64,000 nucleotides of DNA from Cucumis sativus (GCF_000004075.3 NC_026655.2:6882001-6946000); one strand, 5' to 3'; numbered from the stretch's first letter, positions 16,851-31,710 are shown. The notes: generated by a model not told the origin, from the sequence alone. A program made the numbers and translations.

Positions 16851-17555
16851 TTGATATCATATTTACAACTTAAGAAGAGGTAATATCAGTGGTACATACT
16901 TTTTTCAGTCACTATAGGATTGTTAAAAGAGAAAGATTGAGGGGTTGATGTATTCAAAATCCACTTGACTAGTTTGATAGCAAAATTAAAGAAAAAAGAA
17001 TATTCAATGAATAGAATTTAGGGAACTAAAAGTTGGGAAAACAATCAATAGGGTTTTGATATAGATTATTATGGATCCAAATTAAGTGGTTAAATTATAA
17101 ATGTAAAGAGGATAATTAAAAGTGCTAAATTGAATTGAATAAAAGAGTAGAAATTAAATAATGATGAACAGTAACTTTGATGGAAAAGGAGAAATAAGGA
17201 GAAATAAAAATATCAAACTTTTGCACTTTAACTTCATTTTCCAGATGATTTTAAATGAGAATAGCACAACGATGGCCTACCAATGGCCGACTCTCTCTTT
17301 ACTGAAAAATGAAAATACTTCTTAACATTACTTTTGTTAGTTTACACATTCATCTGCCCCACCAATAAATGTGCTTTCCCACACCCACTTGACTCTCTAT
17401 ATCGTAACTTTCTGTCCAGGGGTTCCCAACTTGGAGATTCACCTATCATTCATCGTTTCTCCCCTTAATTCTACAAAATCCCTCTTCTTGCTTCTCATAA
17501 TTCCTACAATTTGTTCATAAACCTTAAACCAGACCCACTTTTTTTTATCGAGCAT
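16850..17555 (+). promoter_or_regulatory. Orphan copy of the gene 4 promoter and leader
   Basis: This stretch is collinear with about 20825-21475, the region just before gene 4. Shared landmarks include CATTTTCCAGATGATTTT, GGCCTACCAATGGC, CAGGGGTTCCCAACTTGGAG, CTTGCTTCTCATAATTCC and ACCTTAAACCAGACCCACTT. Identity stops a few bases after the last landmark, and no CRK start follows. The G-box segment present in the gene 4 copy is missing here. It is the remnant of a duplicated gene whose body is gone. Confidence 0.7.
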
Positions 17556-18025
17556 ATGAAACTAATTCTAATTTAACATCACTGTCTAATATTTTGATGG
17601 AGCATATGTCTTAAATGCTTGAATTACATTTAAATTTGGTCCAACTTGTCAATAATAAAAGTTTAGTTCAGTAGTAACTATTAGAAGTCTATGATTGGAA
17701 GTTCCTATCTCAATCGTTGTGGTTGGAGGGGAATACGTCTGTTGAATGATTCTATTAAATACAACAAAACAAAACAACCATTTTCTCCTAAATTGTTTTT
17801 AAAAGTAGCCATTTTTTTTTAATTAAAAAAAAAACCATCCTATTTAACTTCCCAATATAATCCTTTCACCTCTATGAGAAAAGCTTATTATCCTAACTTT
17901 CCTATTTCTTTATCCTAACCTTCCACCCTTTCTCGTGGGACATCCGTGGAATTGTATAACAAAATTATTTCTGTAAACAAAGGGGGATAGTTTCAATATC
18001 ATTCCCCTTTAAATAGTAATGCAAA
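17556..18025. other. Upstream region of the 18-kb CRK relic
   Basis: No gene is seen. The last 60 bases share the GTATAAGATTTGTAAATATG-type leader with gene 5 (about 26985-27025), which shows that the relic belongs to the gene 5/6 subgroup. Confidence 0.45.
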
Positions 18026-18635
18026 ATGAAAAGGTATAGTATAAGATTTGTAAATATGCGGAGTTTTGTGGTGTTTTTAGTTTCCTCCTTAGTTTCCCTA
18101 TCCATGGCCATGGAAGCTCCCACGAATATTTTGATACACCCTTCCCTTTCTGCACCAATTTCACCTTCTCACCAAACTCTACTTACCTCTCTTCACCTCC
18201 TAAATGCTTCCGCCTTTGATCCTCCAACTCCAAATACTTTTCCTCCACCTCCTCTGGATGCGCCTCCTCCAGCTCAATCTTCGACGAAATCGAACCCATC
18301 TCCCTCACCTTCTTCCTCGCTCTCCTCTCCTTCCACGCCACTACCACCCCCTACCTCGCGTCGTTCACCAATTTCAGGTTATATAACTCATTTCTTCTCA
18401 AATTTAAGTGCTCCTAATCTTTTAGGTTTATATTTATTTTCTTACGCACGGATCTTGCTCAGCCAGTTACCCGACCAAAATTAAACTTATTTCATTATAT
18501 ATATTTTGTTGAACAGTGGGAAACAGATCCGCACCAGTGCAAATTGTGGCGATTGTGATTGCAACTACAATTATTTTCATAGGTGCACTTGTTGGGGGAT
18601 TTTGTTACCTACGCCGACGAGTGTTACAAAATCCC
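18026..18635 (+). pseudogene. CRK relic: leader, proline-rich stalk and membrane exon, no DUF26 or kinase
   Basis: The first exon (18026-18377) opens with a leader like that of gene 5 (SIRFVNM, then a hydrophobic stretch). It keeps traces of the DUF26-1 start (SPSHQTLLTSLHLLNAS), then jumps to a stalk rich in Pro and Ser (PPPPLDAPPPAQSS). Essentially the whole ectodomain is gone. A second exon (18517 to about 18635) encodes a membrane helix, VQIVAIVIATTIIFIG, with a basic stop-transfer stretch. No kinase exon follows; about 200 bases later a copia fossil begins. The frame is open, so a short secreted or anchored peptide is conceivable, but decay is the simpler reading. Confidence 0.7.
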
Positions 18636-18849
18636 GTATATTAGCTTCTGGATTTCTCCTCTTCTTTTACTCTTTTTGTATTCGTAAAAATATAGCGACT
18701 CATTTTTTTTTTTTTGGTTTTCCCTTTTCCTTAAATATCAAATCTTTAATAATAACTCCATTTTCATTTCTCTTCTGTACTTCTGTTCCCTTTCTTGTCA
18801 AAGTCTGTAATGCCTATATATATTTTGTATATCTTCCATTGGCTAATAC

Positions 18850-20725
18850 ATAGTGAAATATATTACTTTCTGCCTTCTGTTAAACTGAATGACAAAAATT
18901 TTGGACTATGGAGAGACATGGTTCTTGCTGTTCTTCGAGGTCAAAAGGTCGATGGATATGTTCTTGGCACAAAAACTCAACCACCTTAGTCCTTAAAGTC
19001 TAATGGTGAAGTTGGTTCTTCTACTTCAATTATTAATCCAACCTTTTAAGAATGGACAACAACAAACTAAGCTCTCCTTGGATGGTTACTTGGTTCGATG
19101 ACCCTAGCCGCTTGTGGCATCAGAGGTCGTTAATCTGATAATGTCAAGAGAGTTATGGTTGGCCTTAGAGGAACTCTATGGTGCAACTAGCAAGAGTCCA
19201 TATAAATCAATTGGGATAATCCTTCAAAATACTAGAAAAGGAACAATGAGAATGACAGAATATCTATCCATGATGAAACAAACATTGGAAAATATGCAAC
19301 TAGCAGGATCACCAATTTCTCATGAAGATTTATTCTCTTATGTCTTAGTAGGCCTTGACGTCGAATATATTCCAATTGTGTGTGATATAGAAGGTAAGAA
19401 CTCTCCAACCTGGCATGATGTTTAATTTATTCAACCTCGATAACCTTTTAAAACCAAACCTAGTTGGTTGATTTTTGGAGATACTAGTGCACATTATGTC
19501 TACAGCAGGCAAACTAGCAATGTTAAGAATGAGCAACAACATCGTTTTCCAGGATATAGCTCTTGAAATCATAACAACAATCCTACCTTTAGGCTTTAAC
19601 AATAATCAATCTCAAGGAAGAGGTAACAATGTTAATGGTGACACACTTCAAAATAGACAAGGCGGAGGTAGGTTCAACCGTCATAGAGATAATAATTGTA
19701 AACCCACTTGTGCACTCTGTGGAAAATTTAGTCATGGAGTTGTTGTTTGCTATCATCGTTTTGAAGAAGAATTTAATAATCCAATTAGAGGAAACAACAT
19801 TCAGGTGAACAATAATACAACAGCCTTTATTGCTACTCCTGAAATTGTGACATATCCAAATTGGTCGGAAGATAGTGGAGCCATAAACCATGTCACCAAC
19901 GATTTTGGTAATCTCCAATTCAAAACTAAATACTATGATACTGGGTCTTTAACTGTTGGTGATGGAACAAAATTGACTATAGCACATGTTGGTAATATTA
20001 ATGTTTCTTTAGATCAAATGCCCCTTAAATTGAAAAGTGTTCTACATGTGCCACATATTCAACAAAATTTGTTGGGTGTTGCTAAGTTAAACTAGTGATA
20101 ATGATGTTTTTGTTGAATTTCCCTTCTAATTTTTGCTTTGTAAAGGTCAAGGAAATCACAAAGGTGGTGCCGCAAGGAACACTTAAAAATGGACTCTACC
20201 AACTATCTCTCCCTCATCAATCCCCTCCTAATGGCAAAGTTCAAATCTCCTTTACTTCTCCATCTCCTCTCCAAAAGTCGTTCGAGTCTACTAATAGTCT
20301 TACTGTAAAAAGTTTTGTCCCGTCTTCCAATCTATCTTCTCGAAGTCCTCATAAATCCACTAATGTCGTGTCTAAAGAAATGTGACATCAAAAATTAAGC
20401 CATACTTTTGATCATATTTTAAATTTAGTAGTCAAAAGTTGTAATATTTCTTTTTTCCTTAATGAAAAATCCTTAATATTTTTTTTTTTACTTCTCAACC
20501 ACTAGAGCTCATCCATTGTGATCTTTGGGGACGGTCTCCAATTTCTTCTACTGTTGGTTTCTGTTTCTATATTAGTTTTGTTGACAACTATACTCGTTTC
20601 ACTCACATTTATCCTCTAAAACACAAAAATGAAGCATTTTCTGCTTTTATTCAATACAAAAACCTTGTTGAAAACAAATTTAAAAAGAAAATTAAAACCC
20701 TCCAATCCAATGGTCGTAATAAGGA
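18850..20725 (+). mobile_element. Ty1/copia retrotransposon fossil (gag, protease and integrase parts)
   Basis: Translated pieces in order are a copia-type gag start (KLNDKNFGLWRDMVLAVLRG), a CCHC zinc knuckle of the form C-x2-C-x4-H-x4-C near 19710, a protease-like segment, a pre-integrase segment ending in GTLKNGLYQLS, and an integrase-core segment near 20510-20710. Reverse transcriptase, RNase H and both LTRs are not seen. The element is truncated and clearly broken, with several interruptions, so it is old. It lies between the CRK relic and the gene 4 promoter copy. Confidence 0.85.
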
Positions 20726-20824
20726 TATCAATAAGATAGCAACCTCCTAATTAACAGTACCTCATATGGTAATCATAACAGCAATCACAAGCTAAATAAG
20801 TTACACGATATCCATTATAATTAC

Positions 20825-21475
20825 ATCATATTTAAAACTTAAGAAAGGGAGATGGTTGAACTAATATCAATCACACATATTTTTCGGTTGCTGTAGCATT
20901 GTTAAAAGGAAAATATATGGAGGTGTCAATTTTATGGATTGACGTATTTAAAGTGACCTATCTAACTAGATAGCAAAATTAAAAAAAAAAAAAAAAAAGA
21001 AGAATACTCAATGAATAGAATTTAGGGTACTAAATTGGGGAATACAATGAATATGGTTTTGATATGAAATAATTATGGATCAAAATTGAGTGGTTAAATC
21101 ATAAAAGTAAAGAGGAATATTGAAGGTAAGGGAAAGTAAGTTTGATGGAAGATTGGAAAGGTAAGGGAAAAGGAGGCATCTACGGCTCCAATATATAAGC
21201 GCCACGTAATGTGAAACCCCCCACGTGGAAAAGGATAAAATTAGGAGAAGGAAATATAAAACATTGAACTTTTCCACATGGCTTCATTTTCCAGATGATT
21301 TTCCACATGTTATACAACACCACGTTGGCCTACCAATGGCTGACTTCACTTGACTCTCTCTTTCCTAACTTTCTGCCCAGGGGTTCCCAACTTGGAGATT
21401 CTACAATATCCTTCTTCTTGCTTCTCATAATTCCTACAATTTGTTCATAAACCTTAAACCAGACCCACTTTTTTT
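20825..21475 (+). promoter_or_regulatory. Promoter and leader region of gene 4 (duplicated at 16.85 kb)
   Basis: This is the functional-context copy of the duplicated promoter. It ends 30 bases before the gene 4 ATG. Compared with the orphan copy it has extra DNA around 21170-21250 containing AATATATAAG (possible TATA, about 21190) and the G-box. A TTGACT word (W-box core) is present in both copies at matching places (about 21349 and 17390). Confidence 0.6.
21222..21227. promoter_or_regulatory. G-box CACGTG
   Basis: A palindromic CACGTG in the context CCCACGTGGAA, with a second ACGT core (GCCACGTAAT) 20 bases upstream. Paired ACGT elements are known binding sites for plant bZIP and bHLH factors. 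Function here is inferred from the motif alone. Confidence 0.45.
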
Positions 21476-21506
21476 ATATAAAAAAATCTCAAATAACTCC
21501 TTTACC

Positions 21507-24111
<2,605 letters not shown>

Positions 24112-25980
24112 AGCTAACTAAGTATGTCTCATTAGCACCAATAAATGTTCTCTATTTGATTATTATTGTACTAGAGCCTTGCATTATTTATGGCTATATG
24201 TTTTAACTTCTAAGATATATCGGAACTTCTCAATATGTATATAATTAAGTAGATTTTTGCAAGAGAATTTTTTTTTTTTAATTTGGCTAGAGTCTTTTGT
24301 AGTAATGATGTTTGGTTATCATTGTTGTTTGAATCCTCATATAATATGAACTTATTGATGCTTGGTTATCATTGTTCTTTGAATCATCTAACCCCAATAA
24401 TTCCTCCTCCATTAACTATAATTTTTAAAATTAAATGGAGTGTTAGTGATTTTAACTGATATAAATTAAAAAATTCACACCATTTTCCCATTGATTTTAG
24501 TATAATTTGAAAATTGATATATTTTGTAAATATTCTCACCATTTTCTCTTATTACTTGTTAATCAGTTTTCTAAAAATGAAAAGAAAAAGGAAAGGGAAT
24601 CATGTTATTAATTAATGTGAAAAGGACAAGTTATACACATAAGGTCAATTATTATAGCAACTAGTTGCTGTTTTGGGTGAAAGTATGAGTTTGTTATGAG
24701 TTAGATATGAACTCAAACTCAATATTTTGGAGGTCTATTTTGTATGTCACTCGTATTTTATATTCATATCTATCAAAGATATTCACTGCCCTCATTGTGA
24801 GGCTTCCACACCAGATCTAACCATCACCAGCCAACTTTTGACAATACTTTTGATGGTGCTGCCACTTCTACAAACTTTGACAATCATTTTTAACATAAAC
24901 ACAAACGAAACAAATTTTTATATAAAAACATACTGATCTTTAGAAAGAGTTGTTATCATATACTTGAGTGTTTCTATTTTAAATAGCTTTCATAGAACAT
25001 GTTTAAATGAAATTACTTTTTAAAAAACATGATTTTTAAAGTTAATCCAAAAAGAAGCTTGCACATAGCAAAAAGATAGGTATAAACTGACGTCGGGGAG
25101 GTACAAGAAAGTTGTCAAATATATTTATAAAAGACAAGACTAGAGTGGATGTTTATTATTAAAAAGAAAATAAATTATCCAAATTTGACGAGACGTTAAA
25201 TTTTATCGATAATAAAGAGTGATAATTAAGTTGCTACTGTTAAAAATGCTGAAAAAGAAAGCTACTCTTCCTTTCTGTGATGTGAATTGTTAAAATGACA
25301 TATGAATTCCGTATAAAAGAAGGTTTGGTTTCATTTAATTTTATGAGTTTTTTTCTCTTATCTCCTGACTTGACCACAAAGACTTGGTATGAACATATGA
25401 CCAAATGCTCCCATTCATTACTCTCTTTTCATTTTCTACCTAACTTTTGCATTACGGCCGGGTTCGACTTCATGAGTTCAAATGTCATATTAAACTCAAT
25501 TTTCTAATCATTTTATTTTATATTTCTACTTTATTTCAAAAAAAATTATTAAACATATTTTCTTCTCCTTTCTTACCTTCATTTATTTGTATATTTCTTT
25601 TTAAGTGCAATGGTTTAATTTTCAAGCTATAAATTTCAAAAATAAAAATAAGTTTTTAATATTTACTTTTTTTTTTTGTTTTTAAATTTTGATTTGGTTT
25701 TTCAATTACTAATAAAAAGTATGCAACAAAGGTGGAATTAGCATCGATATGCACTTAATGTTCAAAAATAAAAAATAAAAAACCAAATGGTTATCAATTT
25801 TTCTTTTTTTTTGAAAAAGATACTCATGTGAATCTCATCAAGTAGACACCCTTTTAGCACCTTTATCATACCCAATATATATTTGATAAGCACGGGGTAC
25901 AAAAGTTGTGGGGCTAGAGATAAATTTGTTTTAGTCACATCAAAACATTGATATTTAAAGATATTACTGAGAGTGAATAA
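24112..25980. other. Intergenic, no supported gene
   Basis: It starts with probable 3' UTR. Near 24305-24390 the phrase TTGGTTATCATTGTT followed by TTTGAATC occurs twice, about 57 bases apart. Several small open frames (for example 24727, 25295) are AT-rich noise. An A-run of about 22 bases sits at 25986-26007. Confidence 0.45.
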
Positions 25981-26044
25981 TTAGCAAAAAAAAAAAAAAA
26001 AAAAAAGTTTTTGATGTCCATACTCCCATGTAGTTGCATGTATC

Positions 26045-26345
26045 TTTCTATAACTTGGTGGGACTTTGAATACAATCTTTGAATATTCTTTTGTTTCTTT
26101 TTAGCCAAATAACTAATAAAACAACAACCATGAAGTTGAATCGAATAGCACCTGATTTTGTCTTTGCGTTGATGGATGCAAGTTTATTGGAGAGATTGTT
26201 GGATGGCATTTTGATGCTATCAAGCTTGTTCCATAGGTATTGGGCTGTCCGACATTGTAAAAAGAGATGATCAATGAATTTGGTCTCAGATTTGCACATC
26301 ACACACCCATTTGGACTTGTTTGATTCTTTTCTGAAGGATATCAG
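26045..26345 (-). mobile_element. LINE-type (non-LTR) reverse transcriptase 3' fragment
   Basis: On the minus strand the reading CVMCKSETKFIDHLFLQC followed by YLWNKL matches the zinc-binding region (zf-RVT) at the end of plant L1-type reverse transcriptases (C-x2-C, later H-x4-C, then W). A stretch with VIWLKRNKRIFKD follows, also typical. Only this about 300-base tail is present; the RT core and endonuclease are missing and no poly(A) tail is seen on the matching side, so it is a truncated relic. Confidence 0.65.
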
Positions 26346-26988
26346 TATCAAATTAAACCGTAACATTTATTTGTTTGAATTTAAATTGGGAGAATAGTTG
26401 TATCTCTAACTAGCTATTATAAGTTGTAAATATACTGCAGCTTTGTCCTGTCATATTATTAACACCAAAGTAAGTGAATTTAATCATGCATGTCTTTCCT
26501 TCGATATACAGTTCAGAGATAGAAGTTATTGATGAATATAATCCAAAACTTAAAGTGGACACAAATTTATATTAGGTTTATTATAACTTTAACCCACGAT
26601 CAACTTTTAGATTTGTGTCCATATATAAGCTTCAAACTTTAAAAAAGTTGACTAACATGTTCTTAAGTTCTCAAATTTTGTGTTTATAAATAAATCCTTA
26701 AATATAAATTCGATCATTATCATCTAAATCATGTGGGACTTTAATCATATTCCCTACATATACCATTAGTTTACTAACATAATGTACTTCATATTTGTGT
26801 ATTCAACTTAAGAAATATACAAATTTCTGAATATGAATAATTAATGGTAGAATTTTGGGGTCATATGTTGTTAGTCACATTTCGACCCTTTTATTGGGAT
26901 AACCGTGGAATTCGCTCCACTTTAAATTTCTGAATTCGTTGCTTAAAGAATAAGAGGTTTTGAGGTTTTCAAATAATAATGCTGCAAA
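26346..26988. other. Upstream region of gene 5
   Basis: AT-rich. No gene or repeat recognised. Confidence 0.4.
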
Positions 26989-28265
26989 ATGAAACTTAGG
27001 CAAAGTATAAGATTTGTGAATATGGAGACTACTTTTGTTATGTTTGTAGTATTTTTCCTCCTTAGTTTCCCCATCCATGGGAGGCACCATCGAATTAGTT
27101 CCGACCAATATTTGGATAATCCGTTCCGTTACTGCTCCAATGCCACCTTCTCACCAAGCTCCACCTACTTTTCAAATCTCAAATCCCTCTCTTCCTCTCT
27201 CTCCTCCAATGCTTCTCACAGATTATTCTACCACAATGCTTCCGCCACCACCGTATACGGCGATTACCAATGCCGTGGCGATCTCAACGCCACAGCGTGC
27301 AAACACTGTGTCGCCAATGCCACCACCAATTCGTCGCAAACGTACTGCCCATTCAGTGTAGAGGCGGTTATTTGGAAGGATGAGTGTTTTTTGCGCTATT
27401 CCAACCGCTCATTCTTCTCGTTGCTGAGAGAAGAGCCGTTGCGGCACATAAATAACCAGGATAATTTCACTGGGGATGGCTTGGAAGCGTTTAAGAAAAT
27501 TGTAGAGACCACGTTGAACGATACGGTTAGAAATGCTTCTTCTTCTTCTTCTTCACACGTCAGATTATTCGGGACTAAAGAAGCGAGTTTTGGGTCGGAA
27601 ACGGTTTACACAATGGCACAGTGTACGAATGATTTGTCGTCTTCGAATTGTAGGAAATGTTTGAAACGTGCTGTACAAATAATTCCGTCATGCTGTAGTG
27701 GCAGAAGAGGAGCTAGAGTTTTGCTTTTTAGTTGTACTGTCCGTTATGAACTTTATCCATTTTACGATGGTGTTTCCCTCAATATTTCCCTTTCTCCTTC
27801 ACCTGCTTTTTCTCCACTATCATCACCACTAGCTCCTGAATTGGCTCCTCCGGCACAGTCTCCGTCCGACACAAACGACCCTTTTCCTGAACTGCCTCCT
27901 CCGGCTCAATCTCCCTCGAATTCGATCCCTTCTCCTCCTCCTCCTGATACATTGCCCTCCTCTCCTTCCATACCGCTACCACCCTCTACGGCGCCTTCTT
28001 CACTACTTTCAGGTGACACTAGCTCATATTCTTAATTCATGTAGTTCATCCAAGTTTTTAATTACCTTTTTTTTTTCGTTTGTGATTGGAGGAGAGTGCA
28101 TGCAAATAGGTGCGCAATCAAGTATTATTTACCATATGATTTATCAGAAAAGAGTATAAGAACTTAATCTAAATTAAACTATTTCGTTCTTTCTATGCAG
28201 GAAAAGGGAAAAAGATGACGGTGGCTATGGTGATAGGCATCGTTGTTGGAGGCGTTTTTGTGTGA
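26989..28265 (+). CDS. Gene 5: double-DUF26 protein with C-terminal hydrophobic tail, no kinase
   Basis: Exon 1 (26989-28012) and exon 2 (28201-28265) join in frame to 362 residues. The signal peptide may start at Met1 or at Met12 (METTFVMF). DUF26-1 has CRGDLNATAC.HC and DUF26-2 has CTNDLSSSNC.KC; the other conserved cysteines (TYCP, WKDECFLRYS, CC, FSC) are present. A long linker rich in Pro and Ser follows. Exon 2 sits where CRKs have their membrane exon but ends after KKMTVAMVIGIVVGGVFV with a stop. The protein therefore has a terminal hydrophobic helix and no cytoplasmic domain. That could be a membrane anchor or a GPI-attachment signal. No kinase exons are seen in the 2.3 kb that follow. 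I infer a CRK-derived receptor-like or secretory protein. Confidence 0.82.
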
Positions 28266-30590
28266 GTTAAATTGTCTGAGGTGCGAAGAGGTTGTATTGT
28301 AATACTTGGATCTGATTCAAACATCTCTGATAATCTCTCTCCAACTCATCTTCTACTACTTAATAAATTATATATGGTGAATTATGATTGAATGATGCAA
28401 TTAGTTTTGCGTATTTGTTTTTAAAGTAATCTTTGAGCCAAGTAATCCATGCTATATCCATGTTGATGCATTATTATTTCCTTGGATACAAAGAGAAAAT
28501 ATATGAAAAATTATCATTTTGTCAAAAAGAAAAAAAAAAGGTTGTAATGAATTGTACAGAACACACCTAAGTAATTTTTTTATTTGTGAAAAAAGTTGAA
28601 TATTTTTCCAAATTTATACAGTAATTTCCAAAATGTTGAAAAAAGTTTTTAGAAATATTAGATGACACTTTTCTCACATTAAGATATTTTTCTTATACTT
28701 TCATCGAACTTCTCAAAATCCTTGACCAAGAATGTTCAAAGATTATTTTAACCAAAAAATCTTTAAAGTTTACTTTTCAAATTATCCCTTCTATATATAT
28801 ATATAAAAGAAAATCTATTATAGAATTAGGAGTTTCAAACTTATAAAAGCATTAAAATTACTAAACTTGGAAATGTGTAGCAATCCTTTCCACTTTTAAT
28901 TAATTACATCATTAATTGTTAAAATAGGTTGCTTATTTTTAGTTTTTTTCTTTTTGGATGGAACGTAACATAATACAAATCTCACAAACAATACTTTTCT
29001 TATTCTTTGATTTGTTATTTCTAACCGTTCATAGACTAGTTTTAAATTTTTAAAAAAATAGTACAAAAAAAGAACGTCGAATTACTATAAAAGAAGACGA
29101 TTAAGACGATGACTAGTCGTCACAAAAATTGATGGTTGGAGGTAGTTTGGCTAGACTTTGTTGTTGAAGTTGAACATTCTCTATAACCTATAGCTGTTTT
29201 GATTTCTTTTTCCAATTGTATTATTGTTAAAGACACATACCCCAAAGACAAGTTTCATTTTAATTGAGAGTTACTTTTCATTCATATATATACATTTCAT
29301 CGTCTAGTAAAATTATTCAAAACAAACTATAAGACCTTGAGGTTTACTTGGCCATTGACTTGACTCACCTCCCAAGTCTTCTAGTAGGGCCATATCGTTA
29401 AATCTTAACATTCATTCCTTACTCTATTTTTCTAATTTCTACCCAACATTTACAACACTTGGTGAAATGAAATCTTGTATTAACTTTTATTTCTTTCAAC
29501 TACAACTTCATAATAGTTACACTCACGAAGGATTCAAGTTTTTAATTATATCAATTAAGGGTTGTACTACAACTACTTTAAACTATAAATGGTAATAGGA
29601 TGTCATGCATTTAAATTCTAAATGTTTGGTTGTTTGTTCAGTGTATCAATTAAGGTAAAGCTAGAAAGAACAAAACGGAAAATCATATAGCGTCGAATTC
29701 ATAAAATGATAGAATAGTGATACGTCAATTGAAATTTAATGATGGTGATAAGTAGTATATTTAAATATAACCATGACAGCTAAAATAAAGCCTTAAACAT
29801 TGGTAGTCAAATGTTTGTAGAAATATAACTATTTGTTTATTGTAAATTATGAAAGGGAATTGAGGAGACTTTGAATGTAATATATTTTAAGTGTGATTAA
29901 CTACAAAAGAAAAAAGTATTTAATATCCCAAACAAAGAGCCATGAAAGACCAAATTAAAATATATAGAAGGATTAATTATATCCCTACTCTATACAGAAA
30001 TGAAAAATGTTATAAAATTAAGACAGTTTATTAATATGTACTTTCAATATTTTGGTTTGAATGTGAAATTATAATCTACATTTCTCCAACTCCATCAACA
30101 CTATTTTATTTCTAAAAAAATTGTTGCATTTTTTATACATTTCATTTCATTATTCAACCATATATTATAACATATGTTTCATTTTTCTTTTCTAACCATT
30201 TTTTTATAGACTGTTTCTTAAACTACATTCCATAATGTTTATATTTTCAACTTTTCCTTTTATATTTCTTAGGCAAACATTTAAACCTTAACCGATTTTC
30301 AAAAATAAAACTGTCTTTTGATAACAAAAAATACAACAAATATATGAGATGAAATAAAAATCCAAAGGTTTAATTAGAAGGATAGTTGCAAATAAATCAG
30401 CAAAATTTGTTAAAATCTATCAAAGATATTTGTATATTATTGGTAGATACAAGAGTACACGATGACAATTTATAAATATGGTTATATTTACCATTTTAAA
30501 AAAATGTTACTACATATTTAATTATAAAATTGTAAAATTGTGATGGAAGGGCTTATTGTTGTCTCCTCCCCAAGATCTAAAAACATTTCA
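28266..30590. other. Intergenic, no supported gene
   Basis: A 2.3-kb AT-rich gap. I looked for kinase exons belonging to gene 5 (glycine loop, HRD, DFG, PEY) and saw none. No clear transposon ends are visible. Confidence 0.5.
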
Positions 30591-30594
30591 TTAA

Positions 30595-30602
30595 TATAAA
30601 AG
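30595..30602 (+). promoter_or_regulatory. TATA box of gene 6
   Basis: TATAAAAG lies 70 bases before the gene 6 ATG at 30665, a normal distance for a short leader. Confidence 0.6.
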
Positions 30603-30664
30603 GATGCCTTCGGGTTGGGAATTAATTGAAATAAACAACCAAAGAAAAAGGAGAAGCCTCCAAT

Positions 30665-31710
30665 ATGAAATTTCTACTCCATCTCTTCTTCTTCACCTTC
30701 CTTGTCACCCATGGCAGCTCAGAAACTTTTATGGATCCTTTCCGTTACTGCTCCAACACCACCATCTCACCAAATTCCAACTTCTTTTCCAACCTCAATA
30801 CCCTCTCTTCATATCTCTCCTCCAATTCTTCTCGAAAATTCTACCACAAATCTTCTGTCCCCCCAGTTTATGCCCACTTCCAGTGCCGTGGCGATCTAAA
30901 CGCCACTGCATGCCACCAGTGCGTTGCCACAGCCACCTCCAATTCCTCTCAACAATACTGCCCTCTTAGTGTAGAGGCCATTATTTGGTTCGACGATTGC
31001 TTTTTCCGCTATTCCAACCGATCCTTCTTCTCCATCGTGGCAGAGCAGCCGTCGATGATTTTGATTAACCTCCAAGAAATTGGGGAGGAAAAAAGCAGTT
31101 TTGACCAAATTGTGGGTTCTGCGTTGAACGATACGGTGGTTAAGGCTTCTTCCCGGAAAGGGGATTTGAAATTTGCTACTAAAGAAGCTAGTTTTGGAAA
31201 TGAGACGGTTTACACGCTGGCGCAGTGTACAGGGGATTTGTCCAACTCAAATTGTAGGAAATGCTTGAGCAATGCTACTCGAAGATTTCCTGATTGTTGT
31301 AGTGGTAAAAAGGGCGGTAGGATTTTGTTTCCCAGTTGTAGTGTTCGTTATGAGCTTTATCCGTTTTACGAGAGCGTTTCGCCTTCCTCTGTTTCACCTC
31401 CACCGGCATCTGTCCCTCCTCCAACAGTGTCTTCTCCGCCGGCATTTTTCCCTCCTACAACAGCGCCTTCTCCACCGGCTTCAATATTAGCTCCACCTCC
31501 TACGTTGTCCTCACCGGCACCCTCTACGGCCGCTCCTCAACTGCTTTCAGGTGATAACATACTCATTCTTCGTAAAATTTTATTGGTCCTGTTTGAGTTA
31601 CAAACATTTAATTAAATCATTGTGTTGTTTTTGTTCTGTTTTGGACAGGAAACCTGGCGGCGACGGTGGCGTTGGTGATGGCCATTTTTGTTGGAAGCTA
31701 TTTTCCTTGA
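30665..31710 (+). CDS. Gene 6: double-DUF26 protein with C-terminal hydrophobic tail, no kinase
   Basis: Exon 1 (30665-31550) and exon 2 (31649-31710) join in frame to 315 residues. The order is a signal peptide MKFLLHLFFFTFLVTHGSS, DUF26-1 (CRGDLNATAC.QC), DUF26-2 (CTGDLSNSNC.KC), and a repetitive proline-rich stalk with SPPAFFPP / SPPASI-like units. The last exon, ending LAATVALVMAIFVGSYFP, is purely hydrophobic and stops. It is a paralogue of gene 5 with the same exon plan and the same lack of a kinase, so the kinase was probably lost before the two separated. It is likely extracellular and anchored by a helix or a GPI signal. Extensins and arabinogalactan proteins have similar stalk composition, but the DUF26 domains settle the family. 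Confidence 0.85.

Noticed and set aside
18506-18853. 115-residue open frame around the relic's membrane exon
   Set aside because: It is read in a different frame from the recognisable membrane helix and runs through intron-like sequence.
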